64,000 nt of DNA, taken from positions 744,001 to 808,000 of the forward strand of contig NZ_JAVDYJ010000001.1 of NCBI RefSeq assembly GCF_031458395.1. Direction: 5' to 3'. The position numbers and the translations under genes are program-made. Numbering within the stretch: the first letter of the stretch is position 1; each line of letters starts with the position of its first letter. Shown piece after piece: positions 1 to 13,056 of the stretch. Below the pieces are notes generated by a model, which searched no databases, was not told the origin of the DNA, and saw only the letters and a program-made list of their open reading frames with translations. This stretch comes from Enteractinococcus fodinae. GTDB lineage: Bacteria > Actinomycetota > Actinomycetes > Actinomycetales > Micrococcaceae.

Positions 1-1179
1 TTTGATGCCAACACGCCGTTAATCCAATCACTAGCAGCAACCCACGGCATGAACGTCGTCGCCACGGCGGCGACGTCGGATGACCTGCGTGACTTTCGGA
101 AAGTTCTGGATGCGCTCATCCGCGAGCACGCACCGGACCTGATCCTGACATCCGGCGGCATTTCAGAAGGCAAATATGAGGTCGTGCGGCAGCTGTTCGA
201 ACGGCTCCCAGATTCTTGGGTTGGGAAAGTCGACCAACAACCGGGTGGCCCCCAAGGATATGCGCTGTATGGCACGACTCCGATCATCGCGGTGCCGGGC
301 AATCCTATTTCTACGTTGGTTTCGATGCGCGTGCTGGTGCTCCCCGCGCTCTGGGAGGCTTTTGCATCCGGTTATGAGCCCCTTAAGGTGACCGCCCGGC
401 TCAATCACTCGGCGACGGGCATCCGAGGGAAGACCCAATATCGGCGAGCCGTCGTCGGAATGCATGGTTCCGAACTGGTAGCGCAACTTCAGGGGGATGC
501 TGGTTCACATCTGGTGGCACAAGCGGTTGGAGCAAACGCGCTGGTAGAAATCCCAGCAATGGCTCGAGTGAAACCGGGGCAATCCGTCACCGTCCATCTT
601 TTTGCCGACGCCAGGCTGGACGCCCCTGTGGGGCCGCTACCCAGAAGCGTCACCCTCCCGACCGACCATCACGCGTCCACAAGTGAGCACCCCGGTGCGA
701 CCGGGATAGTGTTGATCGCTTCGACCCGTGCGGCGGCAGGCGTGTATGACGACGATGCGGGGCCAAAATTGGTGCAGTGGTTACGCGACAAGGGCTATGA
801 CACCCCCGAAGCGTGGGTCGTGGCTGATCATGACCTGGCTGATACGCTCCAACACCTCACCGCCGGAGAGTACGGTCCGATGCCCGACGTGCTCATCACC
901 AGTGGGGGGACCGGTATCTCGCCAACGGATCAGACCGTAGAGGCCATCAGCCCGTATATCGACCAGTACCTACCCCATGTCATGACGGCTATTTTGCTCC
1001 GCGGCTTGCGTACGACCCCCCATGCCGCACTGTCTCGCGGGGTCGCGGGCATGATCGATACGACGTTTGTGGTGACGCTCCCCGGTTCTCTGGGCGGGGT
1101 AACCGATGGCATCGCGGTTTTGGATGAACTTATCGACCATATTGTAGAACAAGTCCGTGGGGAAGATCATAAGCGATAA
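1..1179 (+). CDS. MoeA-MogA fusion, molybdopterin molybdotransferase / adenylyltransferase (5' partial)
   Basis: The reading frame is open from the first base, so the start lies upstream of the window. The visible 392 codons hold the C-terminal half of a MoeA domain (DANTP near the edge, then LTSGGISEGKYE, PGNP and the C-terminal beta-barrel) followed, from about base 700, by a MogA/MoaB domain (TGIVLIASTRAAAG, LITSGGTGISPTDQT, LPGSLGGV). In this family MogA adenylylates molybdopterin and MoeA inserts molybdate, giving molybdenum cofactor in the cytoplasm. A fusion of the two resembles gephyrin and Cnx1 and occurs in Actinobacteria. It ends about 270 bases before rpoB, which has its own candidate promoter, so the two are probably separate transcripts. 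Confidence 0.9.
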   Translation, partial: FDANTPLIQSLAATHGMNVVATAATSDDLRDFRKVLDALIREHAPDLILTSGGISEGKYEVVRQLFERLPDSWVGKVDQQPGGPQGYALYGTTPIIAVPGNPISTLVSMRVLVLPALWEAFASGYEPLKVTARLNHSATGIRGKTQYRRAVVGMHGSELVAQLQGDAGSHLVAQAVGANALVEIPAMARVKPGQSVTVHLFADARLDAPVGPLPRSVTLPTDHHASTSEHPGATGIVLIASTRAAAGVYDDDAGPKLVQWLRDKGYDTPEAWVVADHDLADTLQHLTAGEYGPMPDVLITSGGTGISPTDQTVEAISPYIDQYLPHVMTAILLRGLRTTPHAALSRGVAGMIDTTFVVTLPGSLGGVTDGIAVLDELIDHIVEQVRGEDHKR

Positions 1180-1212
1180 TCGACTGATCTTTGCGAAAGC
1201 ATGACAACCTAC

Positions 1213-1242
1213 TGGACAAATAGGGTTGCGTCAAGCTATGCT
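1213..1242 (+). promoter_or_regulatory. Candidate rpoBC promoter
   Basis: TGGACA (1213-1218), an 18-base spacer and TATGCT (1237-1242) resemble a housekeeping sigma-70 promoter. It would leave a leader of about 200 nt before rpoB. The rest of the 1180-1448 gap holds no convincing gene. Assignment is by eye. Confidence 0.5.
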
Positions 1243-1448
1243 GATTCTTTGCGTAACCCTGTCTCCAGGTCGTTTTGGTGTCCCCAGCGTTTAGCGCTGT
1301 GCGGCACCATCTCCACAGGATCATACACAAGAGCGGTTAGACCTTCATATAGCGGTGGGTCCCGTGTCTTCGTCCCGTGGCGTATCTGGCTGGATAGTTG
1401 GGCACTACGTGTACCTAAAATTTTGGAAGGTCTGTGAAAGGATCGCTG

Positions 1449-4400
1449 TTGGTCGCTTCTAGCACCTCTGATAACACAACCGCTACAAACTATCGACATG
1501 GCTCTTCAGCCGGTCGGGTTTCTTTTGCAAAGATTGCTGAGCCTCTCGCTGTGCCCAATCTCCTTGCGCTACAGACGGAGTCCTTTGACCGTCTGATGGG
1601 CAATGAGCGCTGGGTAGCGCAGGTCAAACGCGCACAAGAAATCGGCGACGATTCGGTAGTTACCACTTCTGGTCTGGCAGAAATTTTTGACGAAATCTCA
1701 CCGATTGAAGATTACCAGGGCACCATGTCCCTGTCGTTTTCCGAGCCGGAATTCTCTGACCCGAAAATGGTGGCCGAAGAAGCAAAGGAACGTGACGCTT
1801 CTTACGCCGCACCGCTGTATGTCAAAGCCGAGTTCATGAACTACAACACCGGCGAAATCAAGCAGCAGACCGTCTTCATGGGTGACTTCCCACTGATGAC
1901 TGATGAGGGAACCTTCATCATTAACGGCACGGAACGTGTCGTGGTCTCCCAGCTGGTTCGTTCCCCCGGCGCTTACTTTGAGCGCAGCCCGGATAAAACA
2001 ACCGACAAAGACATCTATACCGCTCGCATCATTCCATCGCGTGGTGCGTGGTTCGAACTCGAAATCGACCGTCGTGACCAGGTGTCGGTCCGACTCGATC
2101 GACGTCGTAAACAGCCCGTCACCGTCCTACTCAAAGCTCTGGGCTGGACCGAATCACGCATTCGTGAAGAGTTCGGACAGTATGACTCCATGATGCTCAC
2201 CCTGGAAAAAGACGGCATTGCCGACCAGGAAGAAGCACTCAAAGATATTTACCGCAAACTGCGTCCGGGTGAGCCTGTTTCTGTCGACTCCGCACAGAAC
2301 CTGTTGGCAAACTTGTACTTCACCGAGCGCCGTTACGATCTGGCCAAAGTTGGGCGTTACAAGCTCAACCGCAAGCTGGGCGTCGACGCCCCACTTGGTG
2401 ACCCTTCTTCGCTGGTCCTCACCGAAGAAGATGTCACCCAAATGGTGCATTTCATTGCAGCGCTGCACAACGGTGACTCCAAGATCAAAGGCACCCGCAA
2501 GGGCGAAGAGATCGACGTTCCGGTCGAGGTCGACGATATTGACCACTTCGGAAACCGTCGTATCCGCGCGGTTGGTGAACTGATCGAAAACCAGATCCGT
2601 ACCGGTCTGTCGCGTATGGAGCGTGTGGTCCGTGAACGCATGACCACTCAGGACGTCGAGGCCATTACGCCGCAAACGCTGATCAACATCCGCCCGGTCG
2701 TTGCCGCTATCCGCGAATTCTTCGGAACCTCGCAGCTGTCCCAGTTCATGGACCAGGGCAACCCGCTGGCCGGTCTGACACACAAGCGTCGTCTCTCGGC
2801 GCTTGGCCCAGGTGGTTTGTCACGTGACCGTGCCGGCATGGAAGTCCGTGACGTGCACCCATCGCACTACGGCCGAATGTGCCCCATTGAAACCCCGGAA
2901 GGTCCAAACATTGGGCTGATCGGTTCGATGGCAACCTATGGTCGCATCAACGCCTTTGGTTTCATCGAAACCCCATATCGGAAAGTCGTAGACGGCCAGG
3001 TCACCGACCAGGTTGAATACCTCACTGCTGATGACGAACTGCATGTGCAGATCGCCCAGGCCAACGCGGTGCTCAACGACGATGGCACCTTCGCCGAAGA
3101 GCTGGTTATGTCTCGCCAGCGCGGTGGTGACGGTGAACCAATCCTCGCCGAGCCTGACGATATTGACTACATGGACGTATCGCCACGTCAGATGGTGTCG
3201 GCTGCAACCGCACTGATCCCATTCCTTGAGCACGACGATGCCAACCGCGCCCTGATGGGTGCCAACATGCAGCGTCAGGCCGTACCACTGATTGAATCCG
3301 AAGCACCACTGGTTGGTACCGGCATGGAGAAACCCATTGCCATCGACGCAGGGGATTCGATCATCGCGCAGAAACCCGGTGTGGTGACCGAAGTTGCTGC
3401 TGATCTCGTCACCGTAATGGAAGACGAAGGCACAACCCGCCACTACCCGGTCATGAAATTCTCTCGCTCCAACCAGGGCAACGCCTACAACCAGGTAGTC
3501 CGCGTTTCCGAAGGTGACCGCGTGGAATACGGCTCGGTGCTGGCTGACGGCCCATCGACCGATAACGGTGAACTGGCGCTTGGTAAGAACCTGCTGGTCG
3601 CGTTCATGCCATGGGAAGGTCTGAACTTCGAAGACGCCATCATCGTCTCGCAGCGCATGGTCTCCGATGACGTATTGACCTCGATTCACATCGAAGAATA
3701 CGAAGTCGACGCCCGCGATACGAAACTGGGTGCCGAGGAAATCACTCGTGACATTCCAAACGTCTCGGACGAAGTTCTGGCACAGCTGGACGAACGCGGC
3801 ATCATTCATATCGGTGCAGAGGTGGAATCCGGCGACATTCTGGTAGGTCGTGTCACCCCGAAGGGTGAAACCGAACTGACACCAGAAGAACGCCTGCTTC
3901 GTGCGATCTTCGGTGAGAAATCCAAGGAAGTCCGTGACACCTCATTGAAGGTACCCCACGGTGAATCCGGAACCGTTATTGGTGTGCGCATCTTTGACCG
4001 TGACGAAGACGACGATCTACCCGCAGGTGTCAACCAGCTGGTCCGCGTCTACGTTGCGCAGAAGCGTAAAATCCAAGACGGCGACAAGATGGCAGGCCGC
4101 CACGGGAACAAGGGCGTTATCGCCAAGATCCTTCCCGTCGAAGACATGCCATTCTTGGCCGACGGTACGCCAGTCGATATGATCCTGAATCCACTGGGTG
4201 TACCAGGGCGTATGAACCTGGGCCAGGTCATGGAACTGCACCTGGGTTGGGCTGCCGCTAACGGCTGGAAAGTCGAAGGCGAACCAGACTTCCTGAAGAA
4301 ACTACCAAATCTGCCGCGTGACACCGGACCGGTCAACGTCGCCACCCCGGTCTTCGACGGTGCTGAAGCCGAAGAAGTCACCGGCCTGTTGGATCACGTC

Positions 4401-4955
4401 AACCCAACCCGCGACGGCGAACGCCTGATGGACAGCAGCGGTAAAGCAACGCTGTTTGACGGCCGCTCTGGGGAACCATTCCCAGAACAGATCTCGGTTG
4501 GTTACATGTACATGCTGAAACTGCACCACTTGGTCGACGACAAGATCCACGCTCGTTCGACCGGACCGTACTCGATGATCACCCAGCAGCCACTGGGTGG
4601 TAAAGCACAGTTCGGTGGTCAGCGCTTTGGTGAAATGGAAGTGTGGGCACTGGAAGCATACGGTGCCGCTTACACCCTGCAGGAACTGCTGACGCACAAA
4701 TCGGACGACGTCCACGGCCGTGTGAAGGTCTACGAGGCGATCGTCAAAGGTGAAAACATTCCTGAACCTGGGGTTCCAGAATCCTTCAAGGTACTGATCA
4801 AAGAAATGCAGTCATTGTGCCTGAACGTGGAAGTACTCTCCGCTGACGGTCGCAACATCGAAATGCGTGACTCGGATGAAGATTCATTCCGTGCTGCTGA
4901 AGAACTTGGCATCGATCTCTCCCGCGCTGAACCCAGCTCGGTAGAAGAAGTCTAA
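1449..4955 (+). CDS. rpoB: DNA-directed RNA polymerase subunit beta
   Basis: Beta subunit of RNA polymerase, about 1168 aa, a normal actinobacterial length. The rifampicin region (about residues 424-475) reads [20 protein letters not shown] followed by RLSALGPGG, so the classical Asp, His and Ser resistance positions have sensitive-type residues. The C-terminal signatures [12 protein letters not shown] and [20 protein letters not shown] are intact. The frame extends to a GTG at 1434, but TTG at 1449 (MVASSTS) is preferred because AAAGGA sits 6 bases upstream and related proteins begin this way. It is co-transcribed with rpoC, 57 bases downstream. Confidence 0.97.
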   Translation: MVASSTSDNTTATNYRHGSSAGRVSFAKIAEPLAVPNLLALQTESFDRLMGNERWVAQVKRAQEIGDDSVVTTSGLAEIFDEISPIEDYQGTMSLSFSEPEFSDPKMVAEEAKERDASYAAPLYVKAEFMNYNTGEIKQQTVFMGDFPLMTDEGTFIINGTERVVVSQLVRSPGAYFERSPDKTTDKDIYTARIIPSRGAWFELEIDRRDQVSVRLDRRRKQPVTVLLKALGWTESRIREEFGQYDSMMLTLEKDGIADQEEALKDIYRKLRPGEPVSVDSAQNLLANLYFTERRYDLAKVGRYKLNRKLGVDAPLGDPSSLVLTEEDVTQMVHFIAALHNGDSKIKGTRKGEEIDVPVEVDDIDHFGNRRIRAVGELIENQIRTGLSRMERVVRERMTTQDVEAITPQTLINIRPVVAAIREFFGTSQLSQFMDQGNPLAGLTHKRRLSALGPGGLSRDRAGMEVRDVHPSHYGRMCPIETPEGPNIGLIGSMATYGRINAFGFIETPYRKVVDGQVTDQVEYLTADDELHVQIAQANAVLNDDGTFAEELVMSRQRGGDGEPILAEPDDIDYMDVSPRQMVSAATALIPFLEHDDANRALMGANMQRQAVPLIESEAPLVGTGMEKPIAIDAGDSIIAQKPGVVTEVAADLVTVMEDEGTTRHYPVMKFSRSNQGNAYNQVVRVSEGDRVEYGSVLADGPSTDNGELALGKNLLVAFMPWEGLNFEDAIIVSQRMVSDDVLTSIHIEEYEVDARDTKLGAEEITRDIPNVSDEVLAQLDERGIIHIGAEVESGDILVGRVTPKGETELTPEERLLRAIFGEKSKEVRDTSLKVPHGESGTVIGVRIFDRDEDDDLPAGVNQLVRVYVAQKRKIQDGDKMAGRHGNKGVIAKILPVEDMPFLADGTPVDMILNPLGVPGRMNLGQVMELHLGWAAANGWKVEGEPDFLKKLPNLPRDTGPVNVATPVFDGAEAEEVTGLLDHVNPTRDGERLMDSSGKATLFDGRSGEPFPEQISVGYMYMLKLHHLVDDKIHARSTGPYSMITQQPLGGKAQFGGQRFGEMEVWALEAYGAAYTLQELLTHKSDDVHGRVKVYEAIVKGENIPEPGVPESFKVLIKEMQSLCLNVEVLSADGRNIEMRDSDEDSFRAAEELGIDLSRAEPSSVEEV

Positions 4956-5012
4956 GTTCTCCTCACCAATCAGTCTTTCATCCATTTTTAGAACCAGGAG
5001 TTCATAAGGACT

Positions 5013-8903
<3,891 letters not shown>

Positions 8904-8930
8904 CCGTTAGCCACCTAAGCTAGACAAAAA

Positions 8931-8966
8931 ATCGGAGCCAGTGCGAGATCTCGCACTGGCTCCGAT
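8931..8966. terminator. Perfect 18-bp palindrome, terminator after rpoC and the convergent gene
   Basis: Arms 8931-8948 and 8949-8966 are perfectly complementary, forming a stem of about 16 bp with a minimal loop. The minus strand runs into a T-tract (reverse complement of the A-run at 8925-8931), so it is a classical intrinsic terminator for the minus-strand gene. The weaker T-run on the plus side still fits a stop for rpoBC. Confidence 0.8.
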
Positions 8967-8982
8967 GGTTTAACACGAACTA

Positions 8983-9204
8983 TTACTTCTTCGGTTCAAG
9001 GCGACGGTTGCGCACCAAGCGCGCCAGCACCATGCTGTACACCCCCGCGAACCACGCCAGGCCAACCCCGAACCAGTTCACCGGGTCTGTGGCGATCAGG
9101 GCGATGACCCCGACGACGACCAACAGCGCACCCATACCCGTCAACACAAGGACCAGTGAGGTGCGCGGCGTCGTTGCTGATAGGGAATCATTAGGGGAAC
9201 TCAT
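8983..9204 (-). CDS. Small two-helix membrane protein, unknown function
   Basis: A 73-aa protein with a polar N-terminus of about 14 residues, two hydrophobic segments (about 16-38 and 44-60) and a basic tail (RNRRLEPKK), consistent with a double-spanning inner-membrane protein with both ends inside. No catalytic motif is visible and I do not recognise the family. It lies downstream of the FemX-like gene on the same strand with a 116-base gap and ends at a strong terminator. The ORF is short, but the clear membrane pattern and the terminator support it. Confidence 0.65.
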   Translation of the reverse strand: MSSPNDSLSATTPRTSLVLVLTGMGALLVVVGVIALIATDPVNWFGVGLAWFAGVYSMVLARLVRNRRLEPKK

Positions 9205-9320
9205 GGAACCACAACCTTAGATATCGAAAGAGCGGCATTTTCTCTCCACAGTAATTGCGCCCAACTTGATTCGCTAATGAAATCACTGTGCAAGAAACTT
9301 CGGAGGGTGAAGTGCAAAGG

Positions 9321-10502
9321 CTAGCCGCGGCGTTGCATATATGCCTGGAATGCGCGAGCCATCACCTTATTGATGGGGTAGTCCCATTCACCCATGGTTT
9401 GGACTACATCAGCCCCCATGGTGGTTTTGAACCGTGTTAACCCGGCCAGCTCATGGTCCTTATCCAATGTGGCTGACACACCGCCCAGGTCATACCAGGA
9501 CGCTCCGGCCTCAAGGCTGAGCTGGATCTGCTCTAGCTGTAAGCCACGGGGTGCATACCGTTTAGACTCTTCACGAGTTGAGGCGCCATATACGTACCAT
9601 CCAGTGCCTTGTTGCTGCACATAGATCGCCGAGGCGAGCAGCTTGTCTTCGTAATGCGCAAAGAGCACTTTGCACTGGGCGATCTCCGATGCATTGAGGG
9701 CCTCGAACATCGCTTCAAAATAGCTTTGCGGCCGACCGATAAAGTCATCGCGCTCCGCGGTCTCTTCATACAAGGCTTGCCATTGGCCAATGGCCTCGCG
9801 CCCACCGGAGGAAATGGTCAGCTCAGACCGGGTGGACTTTCGAGTCTGTCGGCGGGAGGTACTGTCCATGCGCATGAGGACTTCTTCAACGGCGGCTTGG
9901 AACTCCGGAGACTCCCGGTCAGCTCGTTGCTCGTCTGTCAGTACCGGAAGCGGGATACGCGCCTGGAATTGTGCCTGCCCTGCCTCGAAATCTTCCGACA
10001 ACGCAGGCTCTTGCCACCCGAGACGGGACAGATCGTCTGCCATCGTCAATGCGGTCTCGTGTGACTCCGCAGGTGACAACTCTGGGATCATTTTGTGCTC
10101 ACCGGCCGACAACGCCTTGCGAACGTCATCGGCGTCCCAGCGTCGCAGCACAAAAGGCAGACCCATCCGGATGAGAAACGCACCCTCGGCACGCGCGAAA
10201 GGGATCAACGGCTGAAGAATTGATTCAAGTGCAATGGTGTCTGGATCAAAGACCGGGCCGTCGGCAAGATATGCCAGGCTTCGACCACGTAACCCCGGGA
10301 TCGGGATCGGCCGGTAGAGCACCAGAGAGGCTGCGACGAGCTTATCTTGGTCCCACCATCCCACCGATTGGCTACGCCACGCCTGTTTGGTTTGAGGCCA
10401 CAGTGGGTTCTGCAAAAATGACGCTTGGTCATGTTCGGCAAGAAAGCTGTGGTGCTGCTCGGGGGAGATCTCTTGAATATTCAGGGTCTTTTGAAGTGTC
10501 AC
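9321..10502 (-). CDS. FemX/FemAB-family peptidoglycan bridge aminoacyltransferase
   Basis: A 393-aa protein resembling lipid II:aminoacyl-tRNA aminoacyltransferases of the Fem family, which add the first bridge residue to the stem-peptide Lys. Family-like features are the N-terminal FLQNPLWPQTK segment, the GLRGRSLAYLADGPVFD stretch, a Lys/Arg-rich region at about 210-230 (TSRRQTRKSTR) and a C-terminal acetyltransferase-like part with WYVYGAS and YDLGGVSATLD, typical of FemX/MurM proteins. GTG start. No Shine-Dalgarno is visible, and a TANNNT element lies 7 bases before the start, so it may be leaderless. It is divergent from an ATP-grasp ligase with 88 bases between. The amino acid used cannot be told from the sequence. 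Confidence 0.8.
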   Translation of the reverse strand: MTLQKTLNIQEISPEQHHSFLAEHDQASFLQNPLWPQTKQAWRSQSVGWWDQDKLVAASLVLYRPIPIPGLRGRSLAYLADGPVFDPDTIALESILQPLIPFARAEGAFLIRMGLPFVLRRWDADDVRKALSAGEHKMIPELSPAESHETALTMADDLSRLGWQEPALSEDFEAGQAQFQARIPLPVLTDEQRADRESPEFQAAVEEVLMRMDSTSRRQTRKSTRSELTISSGGREAIGQWQALYEETAERDDFIGRPQSYFEAMFEALNASEIAQCKVLFAHYEDKLLASAIYVQQQGTGWYVYGASTREESKRYAPRGLQLEQIQLSLEAGASWYDLGGVSATLDKDHELAGLTRFKTTMGADVVQTMGEWDYPINKVMARAFQAYMQRRG

Positions 10503-10573
10503 AATTTCAAGGGTACCCCAACCGGCTCAGCGATCAGGGGGCACAACAGACCACCAAAGGCCCGGTGTGCTGT

Positions 10574-10582
10574 TGCTACACT
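10574..10582 (+). promoter_or_regulatory. Extended -10 promoter of the ATP-grasp gene, probably leaderless
   Basis: TGCTACACT is an extended -10 element whose last base is 8 bases before the ATG at 10591. Transcription would start at or next to the start codon. No Shine-Dalgarno is present and the -35 is poor. Confidence 0.55.
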
Positions 10583-10590
10583 GATGACCT

Positions 10591-11862
10591 ATGAGCGCTC
10601 AGATCCCGGCCACCCAACCATTCGTCCCCGTCATCACCGGGGGAGACCTCGGCGCCTATAGCCTCGCCCGAGAGTTTCATGAAGCCTATGGGGCCAAGTC
10701 GGTTGTCGTCCCGACTGCGGAAAACCTGGTCGTTGGAGGGAGCAAGCTCACACAGTTATGCCCCGCTGGCCAAATGTTCGAGGCCGACCACGTGCTAGCT
10801 CACCTTGAAAAAGTCGCTGATGAACTCCAGCGAGACGCTCAACGCCCCCTGATCCTGTTGCCCGGATACGACCATCTAGTGCGCATCGTGGTGGAGCACA
10901 GCGCCAAACTGCGCGATATGGGGTACGTATTCCCGGAGCTGTCAGCAGCGCAATTGGATCAGGCAGCGCTGAAAGAACAGTTCTATGCCCGCTGTGCAAA
11001 CCTGGGCATCAAGTATCCGCGCACTGCGACAATCGATTGCTCAGAAGGTGTGGACTCCGTCGGCGCATTTGTTGATTCGTTGGCGGAACCTGAATGGAGC
11101 TACCCGCTCATCCTCAAAGCCGGCGATGGCAGCGCGTGGGCCAACACCCGATTCCCTGGCCGACGCAAAGTGCACTACCTGACGGATCCGCAACAACTTC
11201 ACGACGTTTTGAGCAAAGCAATTCAAGCTGGGTATCAGGGCACGATGATCATCCAGCAGTTCATCCCCGGCCCCGACTCGAACTTGCGTATCTTGACTCA
11301 TTTTCGAGACCGGACCGGCACCACAGTGTTGACCGGCTTAGCCCAAGTGGTCGTCGAGGATCACGCCCCGGGCCTTGAAGGGAATGCTCGGGCACTGATT
11401 GCGGCTAGCGACCAGTCGGTTGAGGCGCAAGGCGTGCAACTGATGGACGCACTGAACTGGCACGGCTTCGGGATGTTTGACATTAAAGTACATGAAGACA
11501 CCGGTGAAGCGTATTTTCTCGAGATGAACCCGCGCTTGGGTCGACACCATTACTATCTCACCGTGGCTGGGGCGAATCCGGCCGAGTACTTGCATCGCGA
11601 ATTCGTTGAAAAATCAGCGCATCCCGCACCGTTCACCACCCAAGGCCCGGCGGTCTCGACGACTATCCCGCTCAAGCTCGCCCACCAGTACGCTTCGGCC
11701 GAACAACAGCAGCTGTTGGATGAAGCAAAACGTGCCCGGCGTATTGGATGGCCACTGCAGTATTCCAAGGATCGCAACCTGAAACGAGACCTCTATCAGC
11801 GCTATCGTTTGACCAAAGCTGCAGGCGAAGTCCAACACACGCCCGGCACCATGAACGCATGA
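10591..11862 (+). CDS. ATP-grasp carboxylate-amine ligase, possible cross-bridge amino acid ligase
   Basis: A 423-aa protein with an ATP-grasp fold: an N-terminal Rossmann-like region (VITGGDLGAYSLAREFHEAY), a nucleotide-binding stretch (PLILKAGDGSAWANTRF; IIQQFIPGPDSNLR) and the Mg/ATP motif FDIKVHEDTGEAYFLEMNPR followed by GRHHYY. The last block resembles bacterial carboxylate-amine ligases that include the D-aspartate ligase of enterococcal cross-bridges. Such enzymes join a side-chain or alpha carboxylate to an amine with ATP. Divergent pairing with a FemX-like transferase suggests the second step of an interpeptide bridge, but this is inference. The substrate is unknown, and a cytoplasmic peptide or cofactor ligase is an alternative. 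Confidence 0.75.
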   Translation: MSAQIPATQPFVPVITGGDLGAYSLAREFHEAYGAKSVVVPTAENLVVGGSKLTQLCPAGQMFEADHVLAHLEKVADELQRDAQRPLILLPGYDHLVRIVVEHSAKLRDMGYVFPELSAAQLDQAALKEQFYARCANLGIKYPRTATIDCSEGVDSVGAFVDSLAEPEWSYPLILKAGDGSAWANTRFPGRRKVHYLTDPQQLHDVLSKAIQAGYQGTMIIQQFIPGPDSNLRILTHFRDRTGTTVLTGLAQVVVEDHAPGLEGNARALIAASDQSVEAQGVQLMDALNWHGFGMFDIKVHEDTGEAYFLEMNPRLGRHHYYLTVAGANPAEYLHREFVEKSAHPAPFTTQGPAVSTTIPLKLAHQYASAEQQQLLDEAKRARRIGWPLQYSKDRNLKRDLYQRYRLTKAAGEVQHTPGTMNA

Positions 11863-11892
11863 TGGGAGCACAATCCCACATCGCGCGCTGAA

Positions 11893-11922
11893 TTGTTGCA
11901 ATAGTGTCGAACCTGGTACACT
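11893..11922 (+). promoter_or_regulatory. Candidate str operon promoter
   Basis: TTGTTG (11893-11898), an 18-base spacer and TACACT (11917-11922) precede rpsL. This gives a leader of about 190 nt that contains a possible hairpin (CTTTCGA at 12064-12070 with TCGAAAG at 12086-12092). Confidence 0.6.
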
Positions 11923-12117
11923 AGGAACGATTGATTCAAAGTGGCAGTAGGACTCTGTCCGGGTTGCGGGGAACTTGCGCAACAAATGCCACCTTTTTGC
12001 ACGTCTAAAGTGAAAATCTACTGGACGTCGAAAAAAGACCAAGCTTTCTTTCGATTCGAAGCACTTTCGAGAGCTCTCGGACCGTTCGAAAGAAGATGAG
12101 ATTATACGGAGAGTATT

Positions 12118-12492
12118 TTGCCAACAATTCAGCAGTTGGTCCGTAAGGGCCGCACACCAAAGCCAAAACGTGTTGGCGCGCCAGCTCTAGACTCGCGCCC
12201 AATGCGTCGTGGCGTGTGCACACGTGTGTACACGACCACCCCAAAGAAACCGAACTCCGCGCTGCGTAAAGTCGCACGTGTCCGCCTGGCCGGTGGTATC
12301 GAAGTTACCGCTTACATTCCAGGTGAAGGCCACAACCTCCAGGAGCACTCCATCGTGCTCGTTCGTGGCGGTGGCGTGAAAGACCTTCCAGGTGTCCGCT
12401 ACAAGATTGTCCGCGGTGCTCTGGATACCCAGGGCGTCAAAGACCGTCGTCAGGCTCGTAGCCGTTATGGTGCCAAGAAGGAGAAGAACTAA
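12118..12492 (+). CDS. rpsL: 30S ribosomal protein S12
   Basis: Decoding-centre protein of the 30S subunit, 124 aa. TTG start with GGAGAG upstream. The conserved [13 protein letters not shown] block carries Lys43 and the VKDLPGVRY loop carries Lys88 and Asp89, the streptomycin and methylthiolation positions. Residue 86 is Gly (codon GGC) where nearly all bacterial S12 proteins have Arg (RGGRVKDLPG). Residues 15-28 also diverge from the relatives I remember. First gene of rpsL-rpsG-fusA-tuf. Confidence 0.97.
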   Translation: MPTIQQLVRKGRTPKPKRVGAPALDSRPMRRGVCTRVYTTTPKKPNSALRKVARVRLAGGIEVTAYIPGEGHNLQEHSIVLVRGGGVKDLPGVRYKIVRGALDTQGVKDRRQARSRYGAKKEKN

Positions 12493-12495
12493 CAC

Positions 12496-12966
12496 ATGCC
12501 ACGTAAAGGACCTGCGCCTAAGCGCCCACTGGTAGTTGACCCTGTTTACGGTTCATCCTTGGTCACCCAGTTGATTAACAAAGTTTTGGTCGATGGTAAA
12601 AAATCGACTGCTGAACGTATCGTCTACGGTGCCCTGAACGGTACCCGCGAAAAAGGCGGCGACGACCCAGTAGCCACGCTGAAAAAGGCACTGGATAACG
12701 TTCGTCCCGCACTCGAAGTCCGCTCACGCCGTGTTGGTGGCGCAACATACCAGGTGCCCGTAGAGGTCAAGCCTGGTCGCGCAACCGCTCTGGCGCTGCG
12801 TTGGCTAGTGACTTTCTCAAAAGCACGCCGCGAAAAGTCGATGACTGAGCGTCTGACAAACGAGATTCTGGATGCTTCCAACGGACTGGGTGCAGCTGTG
12901 AAACGTCGTGAGGACGTCCACAAGATGGCTGAAGCTAACAAGGCGTTTGCCCACTACCGCTGGTAA
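12496..12966 (+). CDS. rpsG: 30S ribosomal protein S7
   Basis: Primary binder of the 16S 3' domain that nucleates the 30S head, 156 aa, the normal length. [10 protein letters not shown] at the N-terminus and the [21 protein letters not shown]-terminus are typical of Actinobacteria. It begins 3 bases after the rpsL stop, so translation is likely coupled. In E. coli S7 represses its operon; no such site was identified here. Confidence 0.98.
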   Translation: MPRKGPAPKRPLVVDPVYGSSLVTQLINKVLVDGKKSTAERIVYGALNGTREKGGDDPVATLKKALDNVRPALEVRSRRVGGATYQVPVEVKPGRATALALRWLVTFSKARREKSMTERLTNEILDASNGLGAAVKRREDVHKMAEANKAFAHYRW

Positions 12967-13056
12967 ACCACACACCTACTCAGTACTCAATCCGAGCCGT
13001 TGCCTCAACCAGGAGTCTGTGGCTCACGGAAACAGGCAACAACCAAGGGAGAACCT

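Noticed and set aside
1201-1437. 78-aa frame in the rpoB leader
   Set aside because: Contains the candidate promoter and shows no Shine-Dalgarno or family resemblance.
2721-2880. Rifampicin-resistance change in rpoB
   Set aside because: Asp, His and Ser at the classical positions are wild type.
2820-3809. 329-aa minus-strand open frame opposite rpoB
   Set aside because: It is a codon-bias shadow of rpoB, with no ribosome binding site, and low-complexity His/Val-rich translation.
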